From an uncultured Porphyromonadaceae bacterium (GTDB taxonomy: Bacteria > Bacteroidota > Bacteroidia > Bacteroidales > Muribaculaceae): a DNA stretch of 64,000 nt. Where the stretch lies: contig CABUWI010000004.1 in assembly GCA_902495245.1 (NCBI GenBank), forward strand, positions 124,001 through 188,000, given 5' to 3'. Below the pieces are notes generated by a model. The model was not told the DNA's origin, ran no database searches, and worked only from the letters and a program-made list of their open reading frames with translations. Each line of letters begins with the position of its first letter. The stretch's first letter is position 1. A program made the translations under genes and the position numbers. Below are positions 52,182 to 60,462 of this stretch, one piece after another.

Positions 52182-53057
52182 TCAGTCGAGATAGCGTCGG
52201 GTCAGTCCGTCGTAAAAGTCTATGCGGCGGTCGCGCAGAAAGGGCCACCAACGCCTCACCTGCTCGCAGCGAAGCATGTCGACGTCGACCACTGCCTCGG
52301 CCTCGGCGTCGCGCGGGGCGCGATAAAGCATCTCGCCCTGCGGCCCGCACACGAAGCTGCTGCCCCAGAAGTCTATGCCGCCCGTGGCGCCCGAGGGGTC
52401 GGCCTCGAAGCCCACGCGGTTGACGGCCACTACGGGCAGCCCGTTGGCCACACCGTGGGCGCGCTGCACGACGGTCCATGCCTCGCGCTGGCGCTCTTGC
52501 TCGTCGACGGGGTCAAGCGATTCGATGCCGATGGCCGTCGGATAGATGAGTATCTCGGCGCCGCGAAGGGCCATGAGGCGCGCGGCTTCGGGATACCACT
52601 GGTCCCAGCACACAAGCACGCCCAGACGCCCCACCGAGGTGTTTATCGGTTCGAAGCCCATGTCGCCGGGGGTGAAGTAGAATTTTTCGTAATATGCCGG
52701 GTCATCAGGAATGTGCATCTTCCGATATTTGCCGGCCTGGCGGCCGTCTGAGTCGAAAACGACGGCCGTGTTGTGGTAAAGCCCGGGGGCGCGGCGCTCG
52801 AACAGCGACGTAACGATTACGCAGCGCGTCTCGCGCGCAAGCGCCGAATAGAATTCGGTCGAATCGCCGGGAATCGGTTCGGCCTGGTCGCAGAGGCCCA
52901 CGTTTTCGGTCTGGCAGAAGTAGAGGCCTTCATGCAGTTCCTGATAGACGATGAGTTCGGCGCCGTCGGCGGCGAGGCGGCGCGTCTTTTCGGCGAGGCG
53001 CGCGCGGTTGTCGGCGCGGTCGGCCGTGTTATGCTGTTGGATAATTCCTATTTTCAT
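52182..53057 (-). CDS. aguB: N-carbamoylputrescine amidase
   Basis: 291 residues of the nitrilase superfamily with the catalytic triad Glu40 (VYQELHEG), Lys113 (GKYRKMHIPDD) and Cys150 (VLVCWDQWYPEAAR). HIPDDPAYYEKFYFTPGD is diagnostic of the plant/bacterial N-carbamoylputrescine amidase branch. It hydrolyses N-carbamoylputrescine to putrescine, CO2 and ammonia, the step after the agmatine deiminase encoded directly upstream (ATGA overlap). Confidence 0.93.
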   Translation of the reverse strand: MKIGIIQQHNTADRADNRARLAEKTRRLAADGAELIVYQELHEGLYFCQTENVGLCDQAEPIPGDSTEFYSALARETRCVIVTSLFERRAPGLYHNTAVVFDSDGRQAGKYRKMHIPDDPAYYEKFYFTPGDMGFEPINTSVGRLGVLVCWDQWYPEAARLMALRGAEILIYPTAIGIESLDPVDEQERQREAWTVVQRAHGVANGLPVVAVNRVGFEADPSGATGGIDFWGSSFVCGPQGEMLYRAPRDAEAEAVVDVDMLRCEQVRRWWPFLRDRRIDFYDGLTRRYLD

Positions 53058-54061
53058 TTTTCAAACAGAGATGCAAAAGCGTTTCGCGACACCTGCATGG
53101 TGGCGCAATGAAGCGAGCCGTGCTGCCTGATGAGCGCGCGGCAGTCAACGGCAATGACCTCGCGCCCCGGAAAGACGCAGCGCAGAATGCCGGCTGCAAG
53201 CTCGTCGTTGAGCGGCTGACCGTAGGTCGGCATCAGCACGGCGCGGTCGGTTATGAGATAGTTGGCATAGGTGGCGGGCAGCGGCGAGGCGTCGTCAGGG
53301 TCGGCAATCGGCTCGGGCATCGGCAGCTCCACGAGGTTGAACGGCTCGCCGTCGGCGTTGGTGAAGGCGAGCAGCTGTTCTTTCAGCCCGGGCAGCGGAG
53401 TGTAGACAATGGTGTTGTCAGGCGCCATGCGGGCAATCGTGTCTATGTGGCCGTCCGTGTCGTCGCCGGCCAGGGGCTCGGCGTCGAGCCAGAGCACTTT
53501 TCTGACGCCGAGCCGTCGTTTGAGCTCGGCCTCAACTTCGGCGCGCCCCATCGGCTCGTTGCGGTTGGGCGCGAGCAGGCAGCAGGCAGTGGTGAGCAAC
53601 GTGCCGCGGCCGTCGGTTTCGACCGAGCCACCTTCAAGCACAAAGTCTTTATGGCACTCGACCGGCGTCTCAATCACGCCCGCGGCGACAAGGGCGCGGG
53701 TTGTCTGATTGTCGAAGTTCGAGGCGAATTTCTGGCCCCACGCGTTGAAGCGGAAGTCGAGCATGGTGCCGTCTGATAGCGTCAGCGGCCCGTAATCGCG
53801 AATCCACGTGTCGTTTGTCGGCACGTGAATCACCTTCACGGCCGGATTGGCGAAGACGGGCATCGGCGTGCCTTCGGGGGCGAGCACCACCACCCTCTCG
53901 CCGGCGCGGAGCAGGGCGTCGACAATGTCGCGATAGCAACGACACACATCGTTGAGCATGTAGGCCCAGTCGGTCGCCTCATGCGGCCACGCGAGCATAA
54001 CGGCACCGTGGCCCTCCCATTCGGCGCGCAACGACGACGATGCGGCGGGGTCAGTTTTCAT
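53054..54061 (-). CDS. aguA: Agmatine deiminase
   Basis: 335 residues starting at MKTDPAASSSLRAEWEGH; the frame is open 68 codons further, but that part overlaps the small gene upstream. It belongs to the guanidino-modifying superfamily. Visible are DTWIRDYGP, EGGSVETDGRGTLLTT, DDTDGHIDTIARM and the catalytic Cys319 in SLHCATMQ. It converts agmatine to N-carbamoylputrescine and ammonia. Its start overlaps the end of the 78-residue gene by 11 bp, and aguB follows with an ATGA overlap. Confidence 0.95.
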   Translation of the reverse strand: MKTDPAASSSLRAEWEGHGAVMLAWPHEATDWAYMLNDVCRCYRDIVDALLRAGERVVVLAPEGTPMPVFANPAVKVIHVPTNDTWIRDYGPLTLSDGTMLDFRFNAWGQKFASNFDNQTTRALVAAGVIETPVECHKDFVLEGGSVETDGRGTLLTTACCLLAPNRNEPMGRAEVEAELKRRLGVRKVLWLDAEPLAGDDTDGHIDTIARMAPDNTIVYTPLPGLKEQLLAFTNADGEPFNLVELPMPEPIADPDDASPLPATYANYLITDRAVLMPTYGQPLNDELAAGILRCVFPGREVIAVDCRALIRQHGSLHCATMQVSRNAFASLFEK

Positions 54062-54287
54062 AGTCGTCGCGCAGCGAGTCCCAGACTGAGTTCTGGTTTG
54101 CGATATATTCTTCGGCATAGTCGAGAAATCCGTGTCGTTCGGTGTGGCCGTGTTCGTCGCACCACTGGCGATAAATGTCGTGAAGTTCGCTGTCATCGGC
54201 CATGAGACGCTTGAATTCCGACTCTGCCACATCGACACTTCCGTGGGAGCGGAGCAATTCGTCAAACAGGTTTGTCAGTTCTTCCAT
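54051..54287 (-). CDS. Small acidic protein upstream of agmatine deiminase
   Basis: 78 residues, strongly acidic, predicted helical (ELTNLFDELLRSHGSVDVAESEFKRLM, YRQWCDEHGHTERHGFLDYAEEYI). No family recognised. It is likely real: it has a well-formed promoter with -33, and its last 11 bases overlap the aguA start, coupling the two. A role in regulating or assembling the agmatine pathway is only inferred from position. Confidence 0.72.
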   Translation of the reverse strand: MEELTNLFDELLRSHGSVDVAESEFKRLMADDSELHDIYRQWCDEHGHTERHGFLDYAEEYIANQNSVWDSLRDDYEN

Positions 54288-54314
54288 AGATAATTTAAGG
54301 TCGGTTTACGGCCC

Positions 54315-54346
54315 CAAATATACGACATTTTTTTCTAACGGCCAAA
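54315..54346 (-). promoter_or_regulatory. Promoter of the agmatine-putrescine operon
   Basis: TATATTTG (54315-54322) and TTTG (54343-54346) on the minus strand, 20 bp apart; it lies just downstream of the hom stop. Confidence 0.8.
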
Positions 54347-54349
54347 TAA

Positions 54350-55549
54350 TCAGTCGCGAGGATAGGCGGCGAGGAACACTCCGCGCTTGCGCAGCTCGGG
54401 CGCGGCGCTCTGCAACGCCCTCAGCGACGTGATGCCCACGACGTAGTTGAAATCGGCCGACGTATACTTCTCGCTCACCGAGTCGAAGTCAATCAGATTG
54501 AGGTCTTGCGGACGGTTATAGCGGTAGTAGATGCGGAAGTGCACGTCGTCGGTATATTCCGGCAGGTCGTCGGCATGGCTGTGGAGTTTCTTGTACTCGT
54601 AGGCGTAGCCGTATTGCGATGCGGTGATGTCGCTCAGAATCGCCGAGCCGGTCGGGAAGCCGCCCGCACCGCGGCCGAACATGAACTGCTTGTCATAGCA
54701 GAGGCCCTTGATGACCACGCCGTTGAATTCGTCGTCGACGCTGTAGATGTATTTCTCGCGCGAGAGCAGCTGCGGAATCACGCACATGCACAGGCGGCCG
54801 TCGGCCAGTTTCTCTACGTGGCCAACGAGCTTGATGCGCCTGTTCTTTTCGCGCGCAAACTGAATGTCGGCGTCGTTGAGGGCCGAGATGCCGAACGTGA
54901 ACACGCGGTCGGGGTCGACATACGTGCCGAACGCATGCACCGTGATAATTACCAGTTTCGACAGCGAATCCCAGCCGTCGACATCGAGGCTCGGGTCGCT
55001 CTCGGCAAAGCCGGCCTCCTGGGCCAGGCGCAGTGCTTCGCCGTAGCCCATGCCCTCCTTGAAGATTTTGGTCAGAATGTAGTTTGACGACCCGTTCAGA
55101 ATTCCCTTTACCGAAATCAGGAGGTCGTTGTCATAGTATTCCTCGAGATTCCTGATTACCGGAATGCTGCCGCACGCCGATGCGTCATAGAGCAGCGTGC
55201 CGCCGGTCTCGGCCTGCATCTTGATGAGCTCGGGCAGGTGGGCGGCCAGCATCTTCTTGTTGCCGCTCACGACGGTGAGCCCCTTCTGCAGCGCGCGCCT
55301 GATGATTTCAAACGAGGCATCGGCGTCATCGATAAGCTCGACAATGAGGTTGATTTCGTCATCATTGAAAATCTCGTCGGGCGAGTCGGTGAAGTCGGCC
55401 TTCACTCCGCGCTCTTTATCGAGGTTGCGCACGCAGATGCGCTTTATGGCCACACCCTCGGGGCGTGTGGTCTGAATCAGGTCGTAGAGCGCCTTTCCGA
55501 CGGTGCCGAACCCGAAAAGGCCAACTGTCAGTTGCTTGCGTTTGGTCAT
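54350..55549 (-). CDS. hom: Homoserine dehydrogenase
   Basis: 399 residues starting at MTKRKQLTVGLFGFGTVGKALYDL; the open frame continues upstream through metX but that part is antisense-like noise. The Rossmann motif GFGTVG, the central SGNKKMLAAHLPEL, and the catalytic block LNGSSNYILTKIF...EADPSLDVDGWDSLSKL-like region (here ESDPSLDVDGWDSLSKL) are present. It reduces aspartate semialdehyde to homoserine. A regulatory ACT domain at the C-terminus is not evident. It overlaps metX by ATGA. Confidence 0.93.
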   Translation of the reverse strand: MTKRKQLTVGLFGFGTVGKALYDLIQTTRPEGVAIKRICVRNLDKERGVKADFTDSPDEIFNDDEINLIVELIDDADASFEIIRRALQKGLTVVSGNKKMLAAHLPELIKMQAETGGTLLYDASACGSIPVIRNLEEYYDNDLLISVKGILNGSSNYILTKIFKEGMGYGEALRLAQEAGFAESDPSLDVDGWDSLSKLVIITVHAFGTYVDPDRVFTFGISALNDADIQFAREKNRRIKLVGHVEKLADGRLCMCVIPQLLSREKYIYSVDDEFNGVVIKGLCYDKQFMFGRGAGGFPTGSAILSDITASQYGYAYEYKKLHSHADDLPEYTDDVHFRIYYRYNRPQDLNLIDFDSVSEKYTSADFNYVVGITSLRALQSAAPELRKRGVFLAAYPRD

Positions 55550-56565
55550 ATCTCTTGCATGAATTCGTTTATAATATCGTTTAGTTTCCGGCCTTCGACA
55601 AGGAAACCGTCGTGGCCGAAGTCCGAGTCGATTGTGCGCAGCGTGGCGCCGGGAATGCCGTCGGCAAGCAGGCGCGCGTCGGCGGGGGTGAACAGAATGT
55701 CGGACGAGATGGCAACCACCAGCGTCCTGGGGCGGAATGAGGCCAGGGCGGCTGCGACGCCGCCGCGGCCGCGGCCGATGTCGTGCGAGTCGACCGTGCG
55801 CGTCAGCCTGTAATAGCTGTAGGCGTTGAAGCGGTTGCAGAGCTTGTCGCCCTGATGCTGCTGATAGGTCAGCACGCGGCGCAGAAAGATGTCGGGGCGC
55901 TCTTCCGGGTCGGCCTGCGTCAGGTTGTAGGCCATAGGGCCGCGATAGCTCAGCAGGGCAATGGAGCGCGCAACGGCCAGCCCGGCGGCGCCGGCGTCGG
56001 GCTCGCGATGGCCGTAGGTGCAGTCGGCGTCGATTGCCATGCGCTGGCTCTCGTTGAAGGCGGCCGCCCAGGGCGTCGTGTAGGCCGAAGTGGCAATCAG
56101 CGCCACGCGTCGCGCAAAGCCGGGGTCGATCAGCGCCCACTCCATGCACTGGAATCCGCCCAGCGACGAGCCGATGAGCAGCTCGACCCGCCCGATGCCC
56201 AGATGTGCCGCCAGACGGCGGTGCACACCCACGATGTCACGCACGGTCATCACCGGAAACGTGTCGTAATACGGCCGTCCGGTTTCGGGGTTGATGCTCA
56301 GCGGGCCGGTGGTGCCGTAGTGCGAGCCGAGAATATTGGCGCAGACAATGAAATATTTTTCGGGGTCGAGAAAGCGGCCCGGCTCTACCGTGCCCGGCCA
56401 CCAGTCGGCCACGTCGCTGTTTGCCGTCAGTGCGTGGCAGACCCATATGACGTTGCTGCGGTCGGCGTTCATGCGGCCGAACGTATGATAGGCAATGTCG
56501 AGCTCCGGAAGCTCGGCGCCCGATTCAAGCCTGAAAGGAGTCGTGTCGTGAAATGTCAATACCAT
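55546..56565 (-). CDS. metX: Homoserine O-acetyltransferase
   Basis: 339 residues of the alpha/beta-hydrolase fold. The nucleophile motif GSSLGGFQCMEW, the early YHTFGRMNADRSNVIWVCHALTANSDV and the late acid/base DSDFGHDGFLVEG match MetX. It activates homoserine for methionine synthesis. Whether it uses acetyl- or succinyl-CoA is not decided from the sequence alone. It overlaps hom downstream and the lptD end upstream (10 bp). Confidence 0.92.
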   Translation of the reverse strand: MVLTFHDTTPFRLESGAELPELDIAYHTFGRMNADRSNVIWVCHALTANSDVADWWPGTVEPGRFLDPEKYFIVCANILGSHYGTTGPLSINPETGRPYYDTFPVMTVRDIVGVHRRLAAHLGIGRVELLIGSSLGGFQCMEWALIDPGFARRVALIATSAYTTPWAAAFNESQRMAIDADCTYGHREPDAGAAGLAVARSIALLSYRGPMAYNLTQADPEERPDIFLRRVLTYQQHQGDKLCNRFNAYSYYRLTRTVDSHDIGRGRGGVAAALASFRPRTLVVAISSDILFTPADARLLADGIPGATLRTIDSDFGHDGFLVEGRKLNDIINEFMQEI

Positions 56566-59210
56566 TCTATACCGTTTGCAAAAGATGACCGTTTGTCATA
56601 TTTGACGTCGCTGAGCAACGACGACTTGATTGCGATGTGGAAGTTATAGCTCTTGTAGGGGCCTACGGGCACGAAGCTGGCCGTCATTGTGAAGCAATGC
56701 AGGTCGCGGCTGATGTTGCAGTTCATGTAGGCGATTTTTTTCTGCTTGAAGTCGTAAGAGGCCGAGAAGTTGAAATTCCAGTTCGGCGTCGGGCGCAAGG
56801 TGCCCGAAAAGCTGAGGCTGTGGGTAAACTGCCCGTTATATTCCATCTTCTTGCGGTTGAACGAGCTCATGTCGTAGCCGTAGGCTATGGAGTAGTTCAC
56901 CGACAGGCTCCACGGGCATTCCCACTTCAGATAGCCGTCGTCGTCGAAATCGCCGGCGCCTCCCCCGCCCGACTTCTTGCCCTTGGCGTTGCCGGCGGCC
57001 TTGTCTTCGGGCTTGCCGTCGTCGCCGCGCTTTTTCTTGAAGAGATTGGTGAATGTCTGATTGTTGAACGTGTAGCTGAAACTCGTGCCGGTCGACGAGA
57101 GGCGTCCCAGCCCCTTGCCGGCCTGCAGGCGCGTAACGTTGCAGCGATAGGGCCGTCCGTATTCGTTGAGCTTGTAGGTATAGACGTCCCAGACGGCGCT
57201 CAGGTTCAGGTTGAAGCTCTTGGTGAGCCGCAGCAGAATCGACGTGTTGATATTGCTCCAGTTCAGCGAGTCGGCGGCGAAGTTATAGCTCTGGCGCACG
57301 GTGAAATTCTCGATGAGCGATATCTTCTTCTCGCCTATGGAGTCGTTGGTCGCGACCTTGGCCTCCAGATTGTTGGCGAGCGAGAAGCTGACGACGCCCT
57401 GCTTGCCGCGGCCCGGAATGCCGAAGCAGGCGTTGGGAAACATCGAGTAGACGTTCTCGCGCTCGCGGCCCCCTTCGTCGACATAGCGGTAGCGGCCGTA
57501 GTAGCCCCAGCCCGGCGCGTCGAAATCGGGCGACCCGCTCAGCGAGATGGTCGGCGTCATGACGTGGCGGATCATCTTGACCTTCTTGCCCCATATGGGT
57601 TGCCAGAAGCCATAGATTTTGGTCGAGAGGCCGAGCGAGGCGGTGAAGTCGAAGACGTTATAGAAGCTGTAGGTCGTGTCCTGAATCTCTTTGGCGGCGA
57701 CGGGGTCCCAGTCGCGGCGCACTTTCTGAGTGTACATGCGGTCGTTGAGCTGAATTGACGGCGTGATGTTTATGTACTTGAACAGCTGAAACGTCGCCGA
57801 AATCGGCACTGAGTGGCGCATGCCGTTGCGCCAGTCCTTGATGAGCGATTTGTGGAAGAACTCGTTCTGCTTGGCCGTCAGCGAGTTCTGCAGCTGACCG
57901 GAATAGGAGAGCTTGATTTTTTCATACCACTTCTCGGCTCCCACAGGGCGCTTGCGCTTGAACGGCGCCACCTGCGACAGCGTAACCGACAGGTTGGGCA
58001 GCGACACGTTCAAGGTCTCGTCGCTCGAGCGCTGCGTGATGTTGAAGCCGGCCGACATGCTCCACTTCGTGCCGGGAAAGCGGTAGGTAATGTTCACCGT
58101 CGAGCTCTTGGTGTTCTCGGTGAACGACGAGTTATAGTAAGAGTTGACGTTGTTGCGCGAATAGCCGCTCGTGGCGAAGTTCACGCTGGCCGAGAAGGTC
58201 ATGTTCGGGTTGAACTTCGCGTCCTGCTGGTGGCTCCAGAGCACCTGGAAGTTGGTCTGGCGCGAATAGTCGGCACTACCCTTCTCGCCGTCGACCGAGT
58301 TGAGATAGCTCACCGAGAAATTGCCGGCAAACTTATAGCGCTTCGAATAGGTTGAGCGCGCCGAGAGGCCCCACGTGCCCTTGGTGTAGATCTGGCCGGT
58401 GAGCGCCAGGTCTATGTTGTCGTTGATGGCGAAATAATAGCCGCCGTTGTCGAGATAGAGACCGCGGCGGTAGTCATCGCCGAACGTGGGGAAGATGATG
58501 CCCGACGAATATTTCTTGGTGAACGGAAAGTAGCCGAACGGCACGGCCAGCGGCAGCGGCAGCCCAGCCAGAACCAGATAGGCCGGCCCCGTAACGATGT
58601 TCGAACCGGGCTTCACCTTGCCCTTTGTAATCTGGAAGTGAAAGTGAGGGTCGTCGTGGTTGTCGCAGGTGGTGTAGCGGCCGTCCTGAATGTAAAACTC
58701 GCCGTTTTCCATCTTTTTTGACTTGCCGCCGGTCAGATAGCCCTCGCCCTGCTGCGTAACGACGTTGGTAATGTAGCCGCGCTCGGTCTTGAAGTTATAG
58801 GCCATGCTTTCAGACTCATAGGCGTCCTGGCCCGACGCGAATTTCGGTGTGCCGATAAGATTGCCGAGCGTGTCGGCGCGACCCGAGGCCTTGACGTCAT
58901 GAGTCTTGAGGTCCATCTCGATGTTTTCGGCGTCGAGCTTGATGTCGCCATAGCTCACCTTGCCGTTGCCGAACATGTAGGTGCGGTTGCGCCCGATCAT
59001 CACCATCGAGTCAGACGACTGAAACACGACCTGATGGTCAAGGTCGACCTTCTGCCGTCTGATTCGCGACGGCGCCGCAACGGAGTCGGTGCGCGCCGGC
59101 GCCGCAATGCTGTCGGGCGGCAACGCCCGCACAGTGTCGGCCTCTTCGGCTCTGAGGCCGAAAACACCGACAATCAGCAATATGGCTATATATATCGAAC
59201 GTATTGGCAC
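56556..59210 (-). CDS. lptD: LPS-assembly outer membrane protein, LptD/OstA-like
   Basis: 884 residues. A signal peptide (about 1-21) is followed by an OstA-like N-terminal beta-jellyroll (about 55-200: KVSYGDIKLDAENIEMDLKTHDVKASGRADTLGN is the expected pattern, with DGRYTTCDNHDDPHFHF). A long barrel of about 650 residues follows (PLPLAVPFGYFPFTKKYSSGIIFPTFGDDYRRG). It delivers lipopolysaccharide to the outer leaflet. The acidic/Lys/Gly stretch KKRGDDGKPEDKAAGNAKGKKSGGGGAG is a likely surface loop. It heads an lptD-metX-hom run with overlapping ends. Confidence 0.88.
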   Translation of the reverse strand: MPIRSIYIAILLIVGVFGLRAEEADTVRALPPDSIAAPARTDSVAAPSRIRRQKVDLDHQVVFQSSDSMVMIGRNRTYMFGNGKVSYGDIKLDAENIEMDLKTHDVKASGRADTLGNLIGTPKFASGQDAYESESMAYNFKTERGYITNVVTQQGEGYLTGGKSKKMENGEFYIQDGRYTTCDNHDDPHFHFQITKGKVKPGSNIVTGPAYLVLAGLPLPLAVPFGYFPFTKKYSSGIIFPTFGDDYRRGLYLDNGGYYFAINDNIDLALTGQIYTKGTWGLSARSTYSKRYKFAGNFSVSYLNSVDGEKGSADYSRQTNFQVLWSHQQDAKFNPNMTFSASVNFATSGYSRNNVNSYYNSSFTENTKSSTVNITYRFPGTKWSMSAGFNITQRSSDETLNVSLPNLSVTLSQVAPFKRKRPVGAEKWYEKIKLSYSGQLQNSLTAKQNEFFHKSLIKDWRNGMRHSVPISATFQLFKYINITPSIQLNDRMYTQKVRRDWDPVAAKEIQDTTYSFYNVFDFTASLGLSTKIYGFWQPIWGKKVKMIRHVMTPTISLSGSPDFDAPGWGYYGRYRYVDEGGRERENVYSMFPNACFGIPGRGKQGVVSFSLANNLEAKVATNDSIGEKKISLIENFTVRQSYNFAADSLNWSNINTSILLRLTKSFNLNLSAVWDVYTYKLNEYGRPYRCNVTRLQAGKGLGRLSSTGTSFSYTFNNQTFTNLFKKKRGDDGKPEDKAAGNAKGKKSGGGGAGDFDDDGYLKWECPWSLSVNYSIAYGYDMSSFNRKKMEYNGQFTHSLSFSGTLRPTPNWNFNFSASYDFKQKKIAYMNCNISRDLHCFTMTASFVPVGPYKSYNFHIAIKSSLLSDVKYDKRSSFANGIEWY

Positions 59211-59235
59211 GAAATGTCGCGATAATTTTGAACTG

Positions 59236-59243
59236 CAAAGTTA
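59236..59243 (-). promoter_or_regulatory. -7 box of lptD-metX-hom
   Basis: TAACTTTG on the minus strand, 25 nt before the ATG; upstream is an AT-rich tract and a 10-bp repeat array instead of a -33 box. Confidence 0.6.
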
Positions 59244-59275
59244 CGAAAAGAATTATGAATTAAGAATTTTTTCTT

Positions 59276-59315
59276 GATTTATCGGGATTTATCGGGATTC
59301 AACAGGATTAAGCGG
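59276..59315. repeat. 10-bp tandem repeat array upstream of lptD
   Basis: Units GATTTATCGG, GATTTATCGG, GATTCAACAG and GATTAAGCGG lie in exact 10-bp register (GATT at 59276, 59286, 59296, 59306). They are related in sequence and position to the array at 36681-36740. The remaining gap to 59584 is GC-rich with one terminator-like hairpin and no supported gene. Confidence 0.7.
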
Positions 59316-59360
59316 GGTTTTTCGCGCTGCCGCGCTCACACGGTTGAGGGTTGGGTTGGG

Positions 59361-59409
59361 GAAAAGAAAAACCGCCGCGGCCCTCCCCCGGGAAGGCACG
59401 TGGCGGTTT
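59361..59409 (-). terminator. Terminator of the 243-residue gene
   Basis: AAACCGCC (59369-59376) pairs with GGCGGTTT (59402-59409); on the minus strand a T-rich tract (TTTTCTTTTC) follows. It lies about 175 nt past the stop of the orphan gene. Confidence 0.55.
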
Positions 59410-59584
59410 GCGCCGGCTCAACGGCGGCGGCGCGGTGCGTGCGGGACCTGGGTCGGCAGCCCCATCGGCACCTGAGGGTGATGGAAACATGTCAGGGTTG
59501 GAGTGTGTGCGCTTTGCGACCTATTGGAAGAGGTGCAGCTTTTGCTGCGTTTTGGCTTTGTGAGGCTCGCGGGGCAGCTGCCGC

Positions 59585-60316
59585 TCAGGCAGGTATCTGT
59601 GGGAGAGGGAGGAGGGCGACGCCGGGGGACAGGCGCCGTGGAGGCGCGTCGCTCCGCTTGTTGAAGGTTTTGAGGGGGTAGCGTATCTTCGGGGACCGCA
59701 GGATTTTGCGGCGTTTTAGCAGCAGGGGGTCGGGGCTGAGGGCGTCGTAGCGGTACCAGAATGGGTTTTTGCGGGTTCGGCGCCAGAGGGAGCGGAAGTG
59801 GTTGCGGCGCCAGGGCCAGGAGATGTCTCCATGGACGATGATGATGGAGCCGTCGGGGGCTCCGGCGACGAGCGAGTGTACGGGGCCGATGAGTCGGCTG
59901 CGGTAGACGGGTACGGAGGGGCAGTAGGTGTTGGCGTTGAAGAGGACTGCGCTGTTGAAGTCGTAGCCGCGGGTGCAGCAGATGCTTCGGCCTGCGATTG
60001 GGAGTGGGTTTGGCGGGGAGAAGATGCGGCAGGCGGCGAAGGCGTCGGCTCGGGTGGTGTCGACGACGATGTTGGGGAGGGAGGGGGAGATGGCGAAGGG
60101 GAGGAGTATGTTCTGATGCCAGGAGACGTATTCGAGAATTACGCGCATGAGTTCGCGCGTGGGGTCGTTGACGAGCATCAGGAGGGAGCCGTCGGCGAGC
60201 TGGCGGGCGCGTTCGGCGGCTTCGATGAAGTTGGCTTCGGCCGACCGCAGAGGGCGGCCGACCCAGCGTCGGAAGCTGACGGAGTATTGTCGGAACGGGA
60301 GCCAGATGCTTTGCAT
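59585..60316 (-). CDS. Orphan protein, unknown
   Basis: 243 residues starting at MQSIWLPFRQYSVSFRRW, chosen because a TAACTTTG box ends 8 nt before this ATG; the frame continues 25 codons further into Pro-rich nonsense. The first about 110 residues look folded (EANFIEAAERARQLADGSLLMLVNDPTRELMRVILEYVSWHQNILLPFAISPSLPNIVVDTT). A second part has APDGSIIIVHGDISWP, and the last 60 residues are strongly basic. No family recognised. The coding strand is unusually C-rich. The reading is supported mainly by the promoter, the uninterrupted frame and the terminator. Confidence 0.6.
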   Translation of the reverse strand: MQSIWLPFRQYSVSFRRWVGRPLRSAEANFIEAAERARQLADGSLLMLVNDPTRELMRVILEYVSWHQNILLPFAISPSLPNIVVDTTRADAFAACRIFSPPNPLPIAGRSICCTRGYDFNSAVLFNANTYCPSVPVYRSRLIGPVHSLVAGAPDGSIIIVHGDISWPWRRNHFRSLWRRTRKNPFWYRYDALSPDPLLLKRRKILRSPKIRYPLKTFNKRSDAPPRRLSPGVALLPLPQIPA

Positions 60317-60324
60317 ACCGGCGG

Positions 60325-60332
60325 CAAAGTTA
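60325..60332 (-). promoter_or_regulatory. -7 box of the orphan gene
   Basis: TAACTTTG on the minus strand, 8 nt before the ATG at 60316. Confidence 0.5.
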
Positions 60333-60410
60333 CGACAAGGGGGAGGAGGGGGAGCGTAGAATTGGGTTGAGGGTTGAGGGAGCGCCGGCAAGCCGGCGGC
60401 ACAATGAACA

Positions 60411-60442
60411 AAAAAATTGCGCGCCTTTGCGGGCGCGCAATT
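60411..60442 (-). terminator. Terminator of the BlaI-M56 operon
   Basis: AATTGCGCGCC (60415-60425) pairs perfectly with GGCGCGCAATT (60432-60442); on the minus strand six or more T follow. Confidence 0.88.
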
Positions 60443-60462
60443 GTGTTAAAGCCTAATTATTT

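Noticed and set aside
54062..54265. N-terminal extension of agmatine deiminase
   Set aside because: Overlaps the 78-residue gene in another frame and has no similarity to the family N-terminus.
55550..56149. Upstream extension of homoserine dehydrogenase
   Set aside because: The frame is Arg/His-rich nonsense lying over metX; the Rossmann motif begins right after the chosen ATG.
56566..59243. SAM or other riboswitch controlling metX
   Set aside because: metX overlaps lptD coding sequence, leaving no room for an aptamer, and the lptD leader is only about 21 nt.
59411..59584. Possible small gene or structured RNA in the GC-rich gap
   Set aside because: Short frames exist in several phases but none has a promoter, start context or recognisable product.
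59798..60370. Plus-strand frame opposite the orphan gene
   Set aside because: Extremely Gly/Val/Glu-rich, no promoter; the minus frame has a correctly placed -7 box.
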